From Thermoflexus hugenholtzii (lineage in GTDB: Bacteria; Chloroflexota; Anaerolineae; Thermoflexales; Thermoflexaceae), in the NCBI RefSeq assembly GCF_018771565.1, contig NZ_CP076326.1:1364001-1428000 (forward strand): a stretch of 64,000 nucleotides of DNA, read 5' to 3'. The position numbers and the translations under genes are program-made. The notes beneath the pieces are model-generated. The model saw only the letters and a program-made list of their open reading frames with translations. It searched no databases and was not told where the DNA came from. Within the stretch, counting starts at the first letter, position 1, and the number at the start of each line of letters is the position of its first letter. This document shows positions 18,679-26,401 of the stretch, one piece after another.

Positions 18679-18739
18679 GCCCAACGCCCAGCATCAGCAG
18701 CGGCGCGAAGCGCCGTCCGATGCATGCTGGGCGTTGGGC
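18679..18739 (-). other. Integron attC recombination site
   Basis: A 61-bp element with perfect 16-bp arms. The outer ends are GCCCAAC and GTTGGGC, matching the RYYYAAC and GTTRRRY attC boundaries. The inside holds CAGCAGCGGCGCGAAGCGCC, an imperfect inner stem of the kind attC sites have. It begins 13 bp after the stop of the FAD oxidoreductase gene, the normal place for attC at the 3' end of a cassette gene. No integrase is seen in the window. Confidence 0.8.
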
Positions 18740-18752
18740 GCATGACCTTCCG

Positions 18753-20138
18753 TCACGCCGGCTTGATGTTCTGGTTCATCCGGAAGAAGTTCGTCGGGTC
18801 GTACTTCTTCTTGAGCTCCACCAGCCGCTTATACGTCGCACCGTAGGCGAACGCGACGCGGTCGCTCTCGTCTTGGGTGAGGAAGTTGATGTACGCGCCG
18901 CCGCTGGCGAATGGCTGTGATTTGGCGAAGAATTCGCGCGCCCAGCCGATGCAACGCTCGTCCTCGGCAGCCGACTCCCACCGGCCATGCACGTTGAGCA
19001 CGTAGTTGGCGTCCCGACTCGAATAGGCCATCGCTTCGGGCGCGACGCGCGCCGCCTGGCCGCCAAGAACCGCGATGAAGATCTCGCACTGCGGCGATGG
19101 CAGCTTGCCGGCGTATTCAATGACGGTGTCAATCGTGCCGTCGCTGAGCCGCGAGAAGTTGTGCGACTTCCAGTAGTTGCGCGCACCCTTCGTCAGGAGC
19201 GGATCGAAAGCCTGCTGCCAGGCGGTGTACGGCTGCACGCCAATGTACTCGCCGTGCGCCGTACCAAAGCCGCGCAGCGGCTCAATCAACTTCTCGCCCT
19301 TAGCGGGATCGCCCGGATAGAAGATAGCGAGCACGACGACCTCTTTGCCGTGGACCTTCTCGGGCAGGAAGGGCAGTGGGGGCGCCTTCCGGGCGACCAC
19401 CCAGACGGTGAGTTCGTCCGGCATCGTTTCAGTGAAGCGGGCGAACTGCGTGAGCACGGACTTCGCTTGCTCGAACGGGAAGACGATGAGCCCAGTCAGC
19501 ACATCTGGGCCGACGGGATGGAGCTGGAACTCAAAGCGGGTGACGATGCCGAAGTTCCCGCCACCACCGCGTAGCCCCCAGAAGAGGTCGTCGTTTTCCC
19601 TCGCGCTCGCGTGCACTTGACTGCCATCCGCGGTGACGACATCTGCGGAGAGCAGGTTATCGACGGTCATGCCGTACTTCCGGCTAAGCCAGCCGAAGCC
19701 GCCGCCGAGCGTCAGGCCGGCCACACCCGTGGTCGAGTTGATGCCCAGTGGGGTGGCGAGGCCGTGCGCCTGCGCCGCCGCGTCGAAGTCGCCGAGGGTG
19801 CAGCCGGGCTCGACCGTCGCGCGGCGGGCTTTCGCGTCCACCCGGACGCCCTTCATCGCCGAGAGGTCGATCATGAGGCCATCATCGCAGACAGCATTGC
19901 CCGCGATGTTGTGCCCGCCTCCGCGGATCGAGACGAGCAGGCTTTCCTTGCGCGCGAACTTGACGGCCTGGACCACATCTTCCGGCCGCGTGCAGCGGGC
20001 GATTAGCGCGGGCCTGCGGTCAATCATGGCGTTCCAGATCTGTCGCACCTCGTCGTAGCCAGTGTCGCCAGGAAGAACTACATCCCCCTGGAACTGCGTT
20101 TTGAACTCGTCAATCTTTGCTTTTGTAATGGCAGACAT
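18753..20138 (-). CDS. FAD-linked oxidoreductase, berberine-bridge-enzyme-like
   Basis: A 461-aa PCMH-type flavoprotein. The FAD-binding segment IRGGGHNIAG contains His76, the usual 8-alpha-linked histidine. GINSTTGVAGLTLGGGFGWL and WGLRGGGGNFGIVTRFEFQL are further FAD-domain motifs. The C-terminal BBE motif is YDPTNFFRMNQNIKP. Such enzymes oxidise sugars, alkaloids or other small molecules with O2; the substrate here is unknown. ATG at 20138 follows AAGGAG. Codon choice (GCG, CGC, AAG) differs from the neighbouring core genes, and an attC follows the stop, so it is probably an acquired integron cassette gene. Confidence 0.9.
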   Translation of the reverse strand: MSAITKAKIDEFKTQFQGDVVLPGDTGYDEVRQIWNAMIDRRPALIARCTRPEDVVQAVKFARKESLLVSIRGGGHNIAGNAVCDDGLMIDLSAMKGVRVDAKARRATVEPGCTLGDFDAAAQAHGLATPLGINSTTGVAGLTLGGGFGWLSRKYGMTVDNLLSADVVTADGSQVHASARENDDLFWGLRGGGGNFGIVTRFEFQLHPVGPDVLTGLIVFPFEQAKSVLTQFARFTETMPDELTVWVVARKAPPLPFLPEKVHGKEVVVLAIFYPGDPAKGEKLIEPLRGFGTAHGEYIGVQPYTAWQQAFDPLLTKGARNYWKSHNFSRLSDGTIDTVIEYAGKLPSPQCEIFIAVLGGQAARVAPEAMAYSSRDANYVLNVHGRWESAAEDERCIGWAREFFAKSQPFASGGAYINFLTQDESDRVAFAYGATYKRLVELKKKYDPTNFFRMNQNIKPA

Positions 20139-20177
20139 GGCAGTTTCTCCTTGTGTGATTGGTATGCGCCTTACAGC

Positions 20178-20504
20178 TTAATGGCGCAACCCGGATGTGG
20201 ACGCAATGCGGATCACGACCTCCCCATCGTGCCATTCGGGATCGCTCTCCATAAGCGCCCGCATCTTACGGTAATAGGCATCCTGCCCCGGGCTTTCCGC
20301 ATTGGATATATAGGTGGCTCGATCCTGAAAGAGCACAACCATATAGTATTCCTGGGGATCACTATCCATTCGATACAGATACGTCATGATGAACCCCGGC
20401 ACTTTCAAGCCCTCGAAAGCCCGAAGCTGCTCCATCAACGCGTTCTCCATGCCCGGCTTAAGGCGAAAGCGCGCAATGGTCCCATACATGGTTGTTTGCC
20501 ACAT
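20178..20504 (-). CDS. ABM-domain (antibiotic biosynthesis monooxygenase-like) protein
   Basis: A ferredoxin-like alpha/beta protein of about 108 aa. It starts MWQTTMYGTIARFRLKPGME and continues ENALMEQLRAFEGLKVPGFI and QEYYMVVLFQDRATYISNAE. This pattern (two beta-alpha-beta units with a fluctuating, often heme-binding cleft) fits the ABM/Dabb-like group, which includes small monooxygenases and stress proteins. The frame opens at 20567; GGAGG six bases before 20504 favours that ATG, with another ATG directly before it. It is upstream of the FAD oxidoreductase on the same strand, but no attC separates them, so its cassette status is unclear. Confidence 0.75.
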   Translation of the reverse strand: MWQTTMYGTIARFRLKPGMENALMEQLRAFEGLKVPGFIMTYLYRMDSDPQEYYMVVLFQDRATYISNAESPGQDAYYRKMRALMESDPEWHDGEVVIRIASTSGLRH

Positions 20505-20590
20505 CATCAGCCTCCAGGGCGGAAATTTTTCAGACCGGGCCACATTCTTCGACTTGCTGCCGATCATCCATCCTGTGCCTGTGGAGTCCG

Positions 20591-21160
20591 CTAATGTCGG
20601 ATGAAGAGAGTGAACCCGCTGACAGTTTGTTGAAAGTTCAGAACCCCCGGGACGTTCAATCGAATTCCTTCTTCTGGTCCTTGAGGGATCTTATCCCCCA
20701 GGAGACAGTACACCCAGAGGATCGCAGGAAACCGTGCTCCCCCAGGCTCTCCAGGATCCATCAGAACCCGAAGCATCAGCTGACCGCCCTCGAACTCCTG
20801 GGGAAGCCCCTGCACTGCCCCGCTGCCATAGCTGTGGAAGCTCAGGACCTCAACAGCTGTCCAGGTGCCGGTGAACAGCACATGGCCTGCTGCATCCTTA
20901 TGAGCGAAGGATCCCCCTCCATGCACCGTGTCCGGATGAATGGTAAAGGTCCCTGCACCAGTGATCTCAACGGTATCTCCGTTCTCAGCCATCGCGATAG
21001 CCGGGCACGCCGATGGCTCCAAACCGCAGAGAAAATCGCTGGCGATCAGGAAATCATAGGTCCGCGCGCCGCTATCCGCCCTTGCCCTGGGAACGCCGCC
21101 CGGGAGCAACCCCAGGGCCAGAAGCCCAATGATGACTCCGAAGCGCATCCACCGGTTCAT
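20591..21160 (-). CDS. Secreted protein of unknown function
   Basis: A 189-aa protein with a clear signal peptide (MNRWMRFGVIIGLLALGLLP, cleavage probably after ARA before DSGART). The mature part reads NGDTVEITGAGTFTIHPDTV and GGGSFAHKDAAGHVLFTGTW, beta-rich, with Cys residues in FLCGLEPSACP that could form a disulfide. I do not recognise a family. A strong GGAGGGAGG precedes the ATG. The upstream gap is AT-rich and probably holds the promoter. It resembles the 14.4 kb secreted protein only in being an exported beta-rich protein. Confidence 0.7.
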   Translation of the reverse strand: MNRWMRFGVIIGLLALGLLPGGVPRARADSGARTYDFLIASDFLCGLEPSACPAIAMAENGDTVEITGAGTFTIHPDTVHGGGSFAHKDAAGHVLFTGTWTAVEVLSFHSYGSGAVQGLPQEFEGGQLMLRVLMDPGEPGGARFPAILWVYCLLGDKIPQGPEEGIRLNVPGVLNFQQTVSGFTLFIRH

Positions 21161-21496
21161 TGCCTCCCTCCTCTCTGAGAGCGCAGTCTGTCCGCACCAC
21201 GCAAATTCTCCAGAGGTCTTGACTTTCCTCCCCAGAATGCCACCGGGGGAGCACGTCAGCCGGTGAGCCGATCACCCTTATTTTTGCTTATCATGATGAT
21301 CGTTGTCCAGACCAAGAAATGATCAAAACAGGCTCAATTTCTGTTCTTCAGCGCGCTTTAGTGGTTTCCAGACTCTTACCTTCCTTGTATGATAATCAGC
21401 AGGTGGGCAACAGCCCGATTCCCCCTGGGGATGAAACCCGATAGGGAGCTCCCTGGCGAAGGGATGGCCCCGGAGGAGCGTGCTGGGCCGGAGCGT
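21161..21496. other. Intergenic region, 336 bp
   Basis: Less GC-rich than the surroundings, with no gene I can support. The minus strand has a weak promoter-like TTGGTC-N16-TGATAA around 21290-21325 that could serve the secreted protein at 20591-21160. The plus strand has TATGATAAT near 21388 with no gene behind it. Confidence 0.4.
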
Positions 21497-22189
21497 TTAC
21501 TTCTGTGCAGGCTGGCGGGGCTGGCGCCGGGTGAGCTGTGGGCGCTGGATGGGTGGTTCGAGCGCTTCCATCGCCTTCACCCACTCGACGCGAAGGGAGG
21601 CAGGGATGGTGCACCAGAACACCACACTCTGACCGGCGAGGATCTCCACCACACGGGGCTCCATCACGCCTTCCTTCCCAACCATCACCCGGGTCACCTG
21701 ATCCGGACGGTATCGTTCCTTCCCGGGAAGCCGAACGTGAATCTCGCCCTCACCCCGGCCTCCCACCTGGAGCACACGGTAGATGCCCGGGCGCACCAGG
21801 GTGACGGCGAAGAGATCGCCTTCGGGGATGACGTGGCCGCTATCTAACCTGACGATCTTCTCCTGATGGGTGAGTTGAACGATCTCCACCCGGTAACGTC
21901 CGATCCCCCGCGAGACACAAAACCCCATCACACCGCCTGATGCCAGAAGGTAAGATTCCCTGATCCCCTCCAGCGCGGCGAGGTCCAGGTGGAGCTGTAA
22001 AGGTCCCCCCTCCATACTCACACGCACATGAGCCCGATGGACCATCCGCTCGTCCCGCCAGATGGTCAGCTCATAATCCCCTGCCTCCGGGAACCGATGG
22101 AACAGGGTGGTGAGCACGGTGAGCGACCGGCTATCGAAGACCTGCTGAGCGAAGACCGGGCGGTTCAAGACCACGTTTTTGCGTTTCAT
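21497..22189 (-). CDS. Unknown protein, third gene of a three-gene cluster
   Basis: A 230-aa protein of no family I recognise. It starts MKRKNVVLNRPVFAQQVFDS and appears beta-rich: DYELTIWRDERMVHRAHVRV, YRVEIVQLTHQEKIVRLD and GEGEIHVRLPGKERYRP. No signal peptide or TM helix is seen. The C-terminus is basic and low-complexity (RPQLTRRQPRQPAQK). It follows the 305-aa gene with a 2-bp gap, so the two are almost certainly cotranscribed. The EL(T/H)-rich strand pattern could mean an Ig-like or carbohydrate-binding fold, but this is a guess. Confidence 0.7.
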   Translation of the reverse strand: MKRKNVVLNRPVFAQQVFDSRSLTVLTTLFHRFPEAGDYELTIWRDERMVHRAHVRVSMEGGPLQLHLDLAALEGIRESYLLASGGVMGFCVSRGIGRYRVEIVQLTHQEKIVRLDSGHVIPEGDLFAVTLVRPGIYRVLQVGGRGEGEIHVRLPGKERYRPDQVTRVMVGKEGVMEPRVVEILAGQSVVFWCTIPASLRVEWVKAMEALEPPIQRPQLTRRQPRQPAQK

Positions 22190-22191
22190 GG

Positions 22192-23109
22192 TTAAGCTCC
22201 CACATCCGCTTGCACGACCATCTCCGCATCGTTCACGCTGACACTGAGATTCCGAACCGGGATGCGCACCGCGATCAGCCCGTTCGAAGCCGGCATGATC
22301 TCCAGGGGATCATCCATGCGATAGAGCGGGTTGCAACGGCTGAAGAAATCCAGGATCACCGTGCCGATGGAATCGAGCAGGCCGAAGCTGACATTGAAGA
22401 GATCGCTCAGCCATTCCTCGATCTCATCCGGGATATCGAGGATGGTGCGGATCAGGTCGGCGACGCTCCCGATGATGGCCAGGATGAGATCGCGCACCCA
22501 GCCGCCAGGGATCAGGGCCTTCACGGCATCGGTGAGGGTGTCCTCGATCAGGTCGCCCACGATATCCGGGAAATCGAACAGATCTACATCGATGGTCTCG
22601 GGATCGATATGGATGTGCCACTGGTTATGGGCGGGGGGTGGCTCAACCCGCAACGGCGCGCAGAGATCCGGTGAAGGGAGCGGCAGCGCGGCGTCGAAAT
22701 AGCGCACCACGAGGCGCGCGGTGAAGCTGACCTCCTGAGCGACGAAGGCAGCCAGATCGGGCGAGATCGAGATATCAGGATCGCCGCTGAAAATGCATAC
22801 GCGGGGAAGGCAGATGTCCGGGATCGGCCATGGCATATCGACGCAGCCGCCGCCCACGCAGAGCTCCGGGATGTTCAGTCCCAGCGTGAACCGCAGCCGG
22901 TCCCATCGGAGATCCAGCTCCTTCACCCGGATCGTCCCATCCGCACGCAGGTCGACGGAGCCGCCCTCCAGATGCGCCTTCACATCATACCCGGCGGTGA
23001 AGCCCCCGAAGCTCGCAGAATCCGCCTTCTCGAAAACCAGGTTGCGCTGGAGGAGGTCAAAGGATCGCCGGAAGACGCCTTCGGAAACCGCAACGGTCAT
23101 GTGGGCCAT
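22192..23109 (-). CDS. Unknown protein, possible lipid-binding fold
   Basis: A 305-aa protein with no family I recognise. The first half has long amphipathic strands (GFTAGYDVKAHLEGGSVDLR, VKELDLRWDRLRFTLGLNIP) and paired Cys (CVGGGC, CLPRVC). The second half has acidic-amphipathic helices (DLFDFPDIVGDLIEDTLTDA, LILAIIGSVADLIRTILDIP). Long curved strands plus an amphipathic helix recall TULIP-type lipid-binding proteins, but that is inference from pattern only. No signal peptide. It starts 2 bp after the interrupted gene upstream and ends 2 bp before the next gene, a very tight operon. Confidence 0.7.
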   Translation of the reverse strand: MAHMTVAVSEGVFRRSFDLLQRNLVFEKADSASFGGFTAGYDVKAHLEGGSVDLRADGTIRVKELDLRWDRLRFTLGLNIPELCVGGGCVDMPWPIPDICLPRVCIFSGDPDISISPDLAAFVAQEVSFTARLVVRYFDAALPLPSPDLCAPLRVEPPPAHNQWHIHIDPETIDVDLFDFPDIVGDLIEDTLTDAVKALIPGGWVRDLILAIIGSVADLIRTILDIPDEIEEWLSDLFNVSFGLLDSIGTVILDFFSRCNPLYRMDDPLEIMPASNGLIAVRIPVRNLSVSVNDAEMVVQADVGA

Positions 23110-23111
23110 GA

Positions 23112-24005
23112 TCAGAGCTCCTCCACCACCAGGTTGATGAAGGCCATCAGCTGATCCGATTCCACTGTCGGGTTATGGGGGACAGCTGCGGGTGCCGGAG
23201 CAGGCTGCAGGGTGACCCGCTGGCCGATGGTCAAGCCCTGTTTCCTTAATAGATCCGTGAGATTCAGGACCATCGATTCGATCGGCTGGCTCAGCCGCGG
23301 CAGGAGGCCGAGGCGCAGCACGGTCCGCGTGTAGCATTCGACCAGATCCTCCATCTCCGCCGGCTCAAGGTCTACAACCTCCAGCCCATCGAGCCGCAGC
23401 TTGAGCCACTGGGAATCCGGGGCGCCGATGGCCCCTCACTCGAAGTGGGCGACGGCGAAGAGCTCCAGGCAAAAGCAGGTCAGTTTCCGCGTCGGGAGGA
23501 TGACCGGTGTCCATGGAGGGGCACCGCGGGAGGGGGTAACGGCATGGGAGGGATCCTGCCGCCCTGAAGCGGTAGCGAGGACCTCCACCGCGGAGAGCAG
23601 ATCCCGGATGAGATCCTCCGACGGGCAATCCAGTCCGAAGCACCCCTTCATCCGTAGCGCAAGACGCTGTTCCGGCAACGCGCCCAGCTCCGGTGGCAAT
23701 CCGATCGCGTTCCCAGGGTGGAAGTCGATGCGCACATCAGTGATCTGGAAGCACCAGTTCAATCCGATAGGGGTTGGAGCGCCGAACACCGGGAGGGGAT
23801 CCTGCTCTGTAAACAGGGGATTGCCTGCGGCTCTCACCTCCGGGGCGACCTCAATGGGCACGCAAAACAGGTCATGGCGTCTCGAGAAAAAGGCAGTGGC
23901 GTAGTTGAACAGCGAGGGACGCTGTCGCATCACATGACGGACGAGGCGGTTGATCCCCTCCTCATGGATGCTGCCGTAGAGATCGCTCAGATCCGTGAAC
24001 GGCAT
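23112..24005 (-). pseudogene. Unknown gene interrupted by in-frame TGA
   Basis: One continuous frame of 298 codons split by TGA at 23436-23438 (codon 190). Before it: MPFTDLSDLYGSIHEEGINR through LTCFCLELFAVAHFE. After it, in the same frame: GAIGAPDSQWLKLRLDGLEV and MEDLVECYTRTVLRLG, to VVEEL at the end. Sense on both sides is smooth, so the stop is recent, read through, or recoded. A GGGGC-N7-GCCCC hairpin starts immediately after the TGA. Family unknown; like the next gene it is beta-strand rich with paired cysteines. If the TGA ends translation, the products are 189 aa and perhaps an 80-aa restart at 23354. Confidence 0.65.
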
Positions 24006-24031
24006 AGGCCCTCCGGGTTCAGGGAAAGGAT

Positions 24032-24070
24032 GTCCGGCATGGCGCGAACCTCGTTGCCTCCATGCCGGAC
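24032..24070. terminator. Hairpin between NTF2-like gene and unknown cluster
   Basis: GTCCGGCATGG and CCATGCCGGAC arms (11 bp, perfect) around a 17-base loop. It could end or attenuate transcription from the gene at 24102-24497. No T-run. Confidence 0.4.
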
Positions 24071-24101
24071 GACTGCCTATTCCGGGATCACCATCCTCCG
24101 C

Positions 24102-24497
24102 TTAGCGTGAAAGAGGAGGCGGGAAGATCTTGGGATGGGTCTCCAGCATGAGCCAGCGCCCCTCCCTCTTTTCCCACAAATCCACGGCATAACCCTTCCA
24201 CATCGAGCCATCCGGAAGCACGATCTCGAACTCACCTTGCGTGAGCGCAAACTCCGGGGAGAGCATGCGGATCGGACCCGGCTGCACCCGGAGGCGCACC
24301 CCAGGCATAGTGTGGTGGAGGAACATGTCCAGAGCTCCCGCGATGGCATCCCGCCCGTGCTGGATGTCTCCGAAAGCCCCCACGCGGACGGCATCTGCTG
24401 CGAAGAAGGCAGCCGCCTTGGCGACATCCCCCGCATTCCAGGCCCGGATGAAACCCTCTATTTCGCTTCGGATGGCACGCTCTTCATTGATATCCAT
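24102..24497 (-). CDS. SnoaL/NTF2-like protein
   Basis: A 131-aa cone-shaped alpha+beta barrel of the SnoaL/DUF4440 group. It starts MDINEERAIRSEIEGFIRAW, continues NAGDVAKAAAFFAADAVRVG with DIQHGRDAIAGALDMFL, and ends with GRWLMLETHPKIFPPP. Members act as isomerases, hydratases or ligand-binding domains; the reaction here is unknown. GAGGAGG six bases before the ATG at 24497 sets the start. It is the first minus-strand gene after a less GC-rich 200-bp gap and may lead the unknown cluster, although a hairpin separates them. Confidence 0.8.
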   Translation of the reverse strand: MDINEERAIRSEIEGFIRAWNAGDVAKAAAFFAADAVRVGAFGDIQHGRDAIAGALDMFLHHTMPGVRLRVQPGPIRMLSPEFALTQGEFEIVLPDGSMWKGYAVDLWEKREGRWLMLETHPKIFPPPLSR

Positions 24498-24660
24498 GGC
24501 AGTCCTCCTCAGGGATTCCATCTTAGAAACGCCCTTCTCTCATCCAAATCCATTATGCCCCAAACATGCAAGATCTTACAGGCCAAAATGTGCTCAAATT
24601 TTATCCAAAAACATGCCATCCCGGGGAGAGATTTCAAAACCATAGTGGGTAAACTCCGAG

Positions 24661-24694
24661 ATGGGGATCCCGGTTAAGAGGGGAACCTCCCCAT
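24661..24694 (-). terminator. Possible terminator of the purine operon
   Basis: ATGGGGA and TCCCCAT arms 20 bases apart, with an inner GGGGAGGTTCCCC stem, directly after the purN stop. No T-run. Confidence 0.35.
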
Positions 24695-24695
24695 G

Positions 24696-25370
24696 TTAGA
24701 AGCCGCGCGACCGGATGCGCTCCAGGGCGCGCTGGATCCCCTCGAGGAGGATGCGATGCTCGGCCTCGTGCATGCGGGCCTCGAAGCGCTCGAGGGTATC
24801 GTCGGGGAAGATGGGGACGACGGCCTGGGCCAGCACCGGCCCGGCATCGACCTCCGGAGTGACCTCATGCACCATGCAGCCGCTACAGGAGATCTCCCCC
24901 CGCTGGTAGGCTTCGAAGGCCCGTCGGATCGCATCGCGACCGGGGAACATCCCCGGCAAAGCCGGATGAAGGTTGATCACCCGGCCGGGGAACCGATCCA
25001 GAAAGGCCGAGCTCAGGATGTGCATCCACCCGGCCAGGACGATGAGATCCGGGCGGTAGGGCGCGATCCGCTCAGCCAGATCTCGATCATAATCGGTGCG
25101 GTCCAGCCCCCGCTCCCGATAGGGACGCAGGGGGAAATACAGCGTGGGCACGCCCGCCCGGGCTGCCCGAACCAGTCCGTATGCGTCCTTGCGGTTGGAG
25201 ACCACCAGCACCACCTCCGCCCACAGGCGGCCCGCCGCACAGGCATCCAGGATCGCCTGCAGGTTGCTCCCAAACCCGGAGATCATCACCACCAGCCGGC
25301 TTCGCGCTTCGGGCAAGGGTTTCCACCTCCTCTGCGCTTGCCCTCGAGGATATAGGCGCCGACGGCTCAC
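24696..25370 (-). CDS. purN: Phosphoribosylglycinamide formyltransferase
   Basis: GAR transformylase, 224 aa, which transfers a formyl group from 10-formyl-THF to GAR. The N-terminal fold is RLVVMISGFGSNLQAILDAC. The catalytic region is INLHPALPGMFPGRDAI, with the conserved His, and the Asp-containing CMVHEVTPEVDAGPVLAQ. It starts GTG at 25370, overlapping the purM stop as GTGA, so it is coupled. The N-terminus has about 25 extra residues before the usual start, so a later start is possible. Last gene of purL-C-E-F-D-M-N. Confidence 0.94.
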   Translation of the reverse strand: MSRRRLYPRGQAQRRWKPLPEARSRLVVMISGFGSNLQAILDACAAGRLWAEVVLVVSNRKDAYGLVRAARAGVPTLYFPLRPYRERGLDRTDYDRDLAERIAPYRPDLIVLAGWMHILSSAFLDRFPGRVINLHPALPGMFPGRDAIRRAFEAYQRGEISCSGCMVHEVTPEVDAGPVLAQAVVPIFPDDTLERFEARMHEAEHRILLEGIQRALERIRSRGF

Positions 25371-26389
25371 GCCTCGACTCGGACTGTCCGGTCTCCTTCC
25401 ACGATCTCTCCCACAAGCCAGACTTCTCCGGGCAGGACAGCCTGCGCAGGCTCCACATCGCAGGGGGGGACCACCAGGAGCATGCCCAGCCCCATGTTGA
25501 ACACGTGGAACATCTCCTCATCGGGGATCCCCCCGAGGCGCTGGATGAGCCCGAAGATCGGCGGCTCCGGCCAGGTCCCCCGACGGAGGACGGCCGCGGT
25601 GCCAGGGGGCAGAACCCGCGGCAGGTTCTCATACACGCCCCCTCCTGTGATGTGACACAGTCCTTTCAGATCGATGCCTGCAGCCTCCAGACGCCGAATC
25701 GGCTCCAGATAACAGCGATGCGGGGCCAGGAGAGCCTCTCCGATGGAGGTCCCCAGCTCCGGCAGAGGCCGCTCCCAGTTCTGGTCCGCGAGCACCCTGC
25801 GGGCCAAGCTGTAGCCGTTGGTGTGAAGACCGCTGGAGGGGAGCGCCAGCAAGCGGTCCCCCGGACGGATGCGGGAACCATCCCGGATCCGCGGACGCTC
25901 CACGACGCCGACAATGGTGCCCACCAGGTCCAGCTCCCCCGGCGCGTAGACCCCTGGAAGCTCAGCCGTCTCTCCTCCCAGCAACGCGCAACCCACCTCT
26001 CGACAGGCGGCCGCCACGCTCTCCACCACACGGACGATCACCTCGGGGTCCAGACGGGCCGCCGCGATGTAATCCAGGAAAAAGAGAGGGCGGGCGCCGT
26101 GCACCAAGATGTCGTTGACACAGTGATGGACCAGATCGTAGCCGACGGTCTCCCAACGGTTCAGACGAGCCGCAACCTTCAGCTTGGTGCCCACCCCATC
26201 CGTGGAAGCGACCAGGACCGGCTCCTCCATTCCCCGAAGGGCATCCGCCCGGTAGAGGCCTGCGAAGGCCCCTATCCCGGCGATCACCTCCGAGCCGTAA
26301 GTCGAGCGAACGGCGTCCGCGATCCGCCTTCGAATGTCCCGGGCGACATCCAGGCGCACCCCAGCCTGCGCGTAGGCCTCCGCTGGCAT
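25367..26389 (-). CDS. purM: Phosphoribosylformylglycinamidine cyclo-ligase
   Basis: AIR synthetase, 340 aa, closes the imidazole ring using ATP. It starts MPAEAYAQAGVRLDVARDIR. The ATP/substrate region is VASTDGVGTKLKVA and DLVHHCVNDILVHGARPLFF, with ALLGGETAELPGVY and GLHTNGYSLARRVL. HITGGGVYENLPRVLP is the C-terminal motif. GAGGGGAGG lies just upstream of the ATG. It overlaps purN by 4 bp and follows purD after 12 bp. Confidence 0.95.
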   Translation of the reverse strand: MPAEAYAQAGVRLDVARDIRRRIADAVRSTYGSEVIAGIGAFAGLYRADALRGMEEPVLVASTDGVGTKLKVAARLNRWETVGYDLVHHCVNDILVHGARPLFFLDYIAAARLDPEVIVRVVESVAAACREVGCALLGGETAELPGVYAPGELDLVGTIVGVVERPRIRDGSRIRPGDRLLALPSSGLHTNGYSLARRVLADQNWERPLPELGTSIGEALLAPHRCYLEPIRRLEAAGIDLKGLCHITGGGVYENLPRVLPPGTAAVLRRGTWPEPPIFGLIQRLGGIPDEEMFHVFNMGLGMLLVVPPCDVEPAQAVLPGEVWLVGEIVEGDRTVRVEA

Positions 26390-26401
26390 TTCCCCCTCCC
26401 C

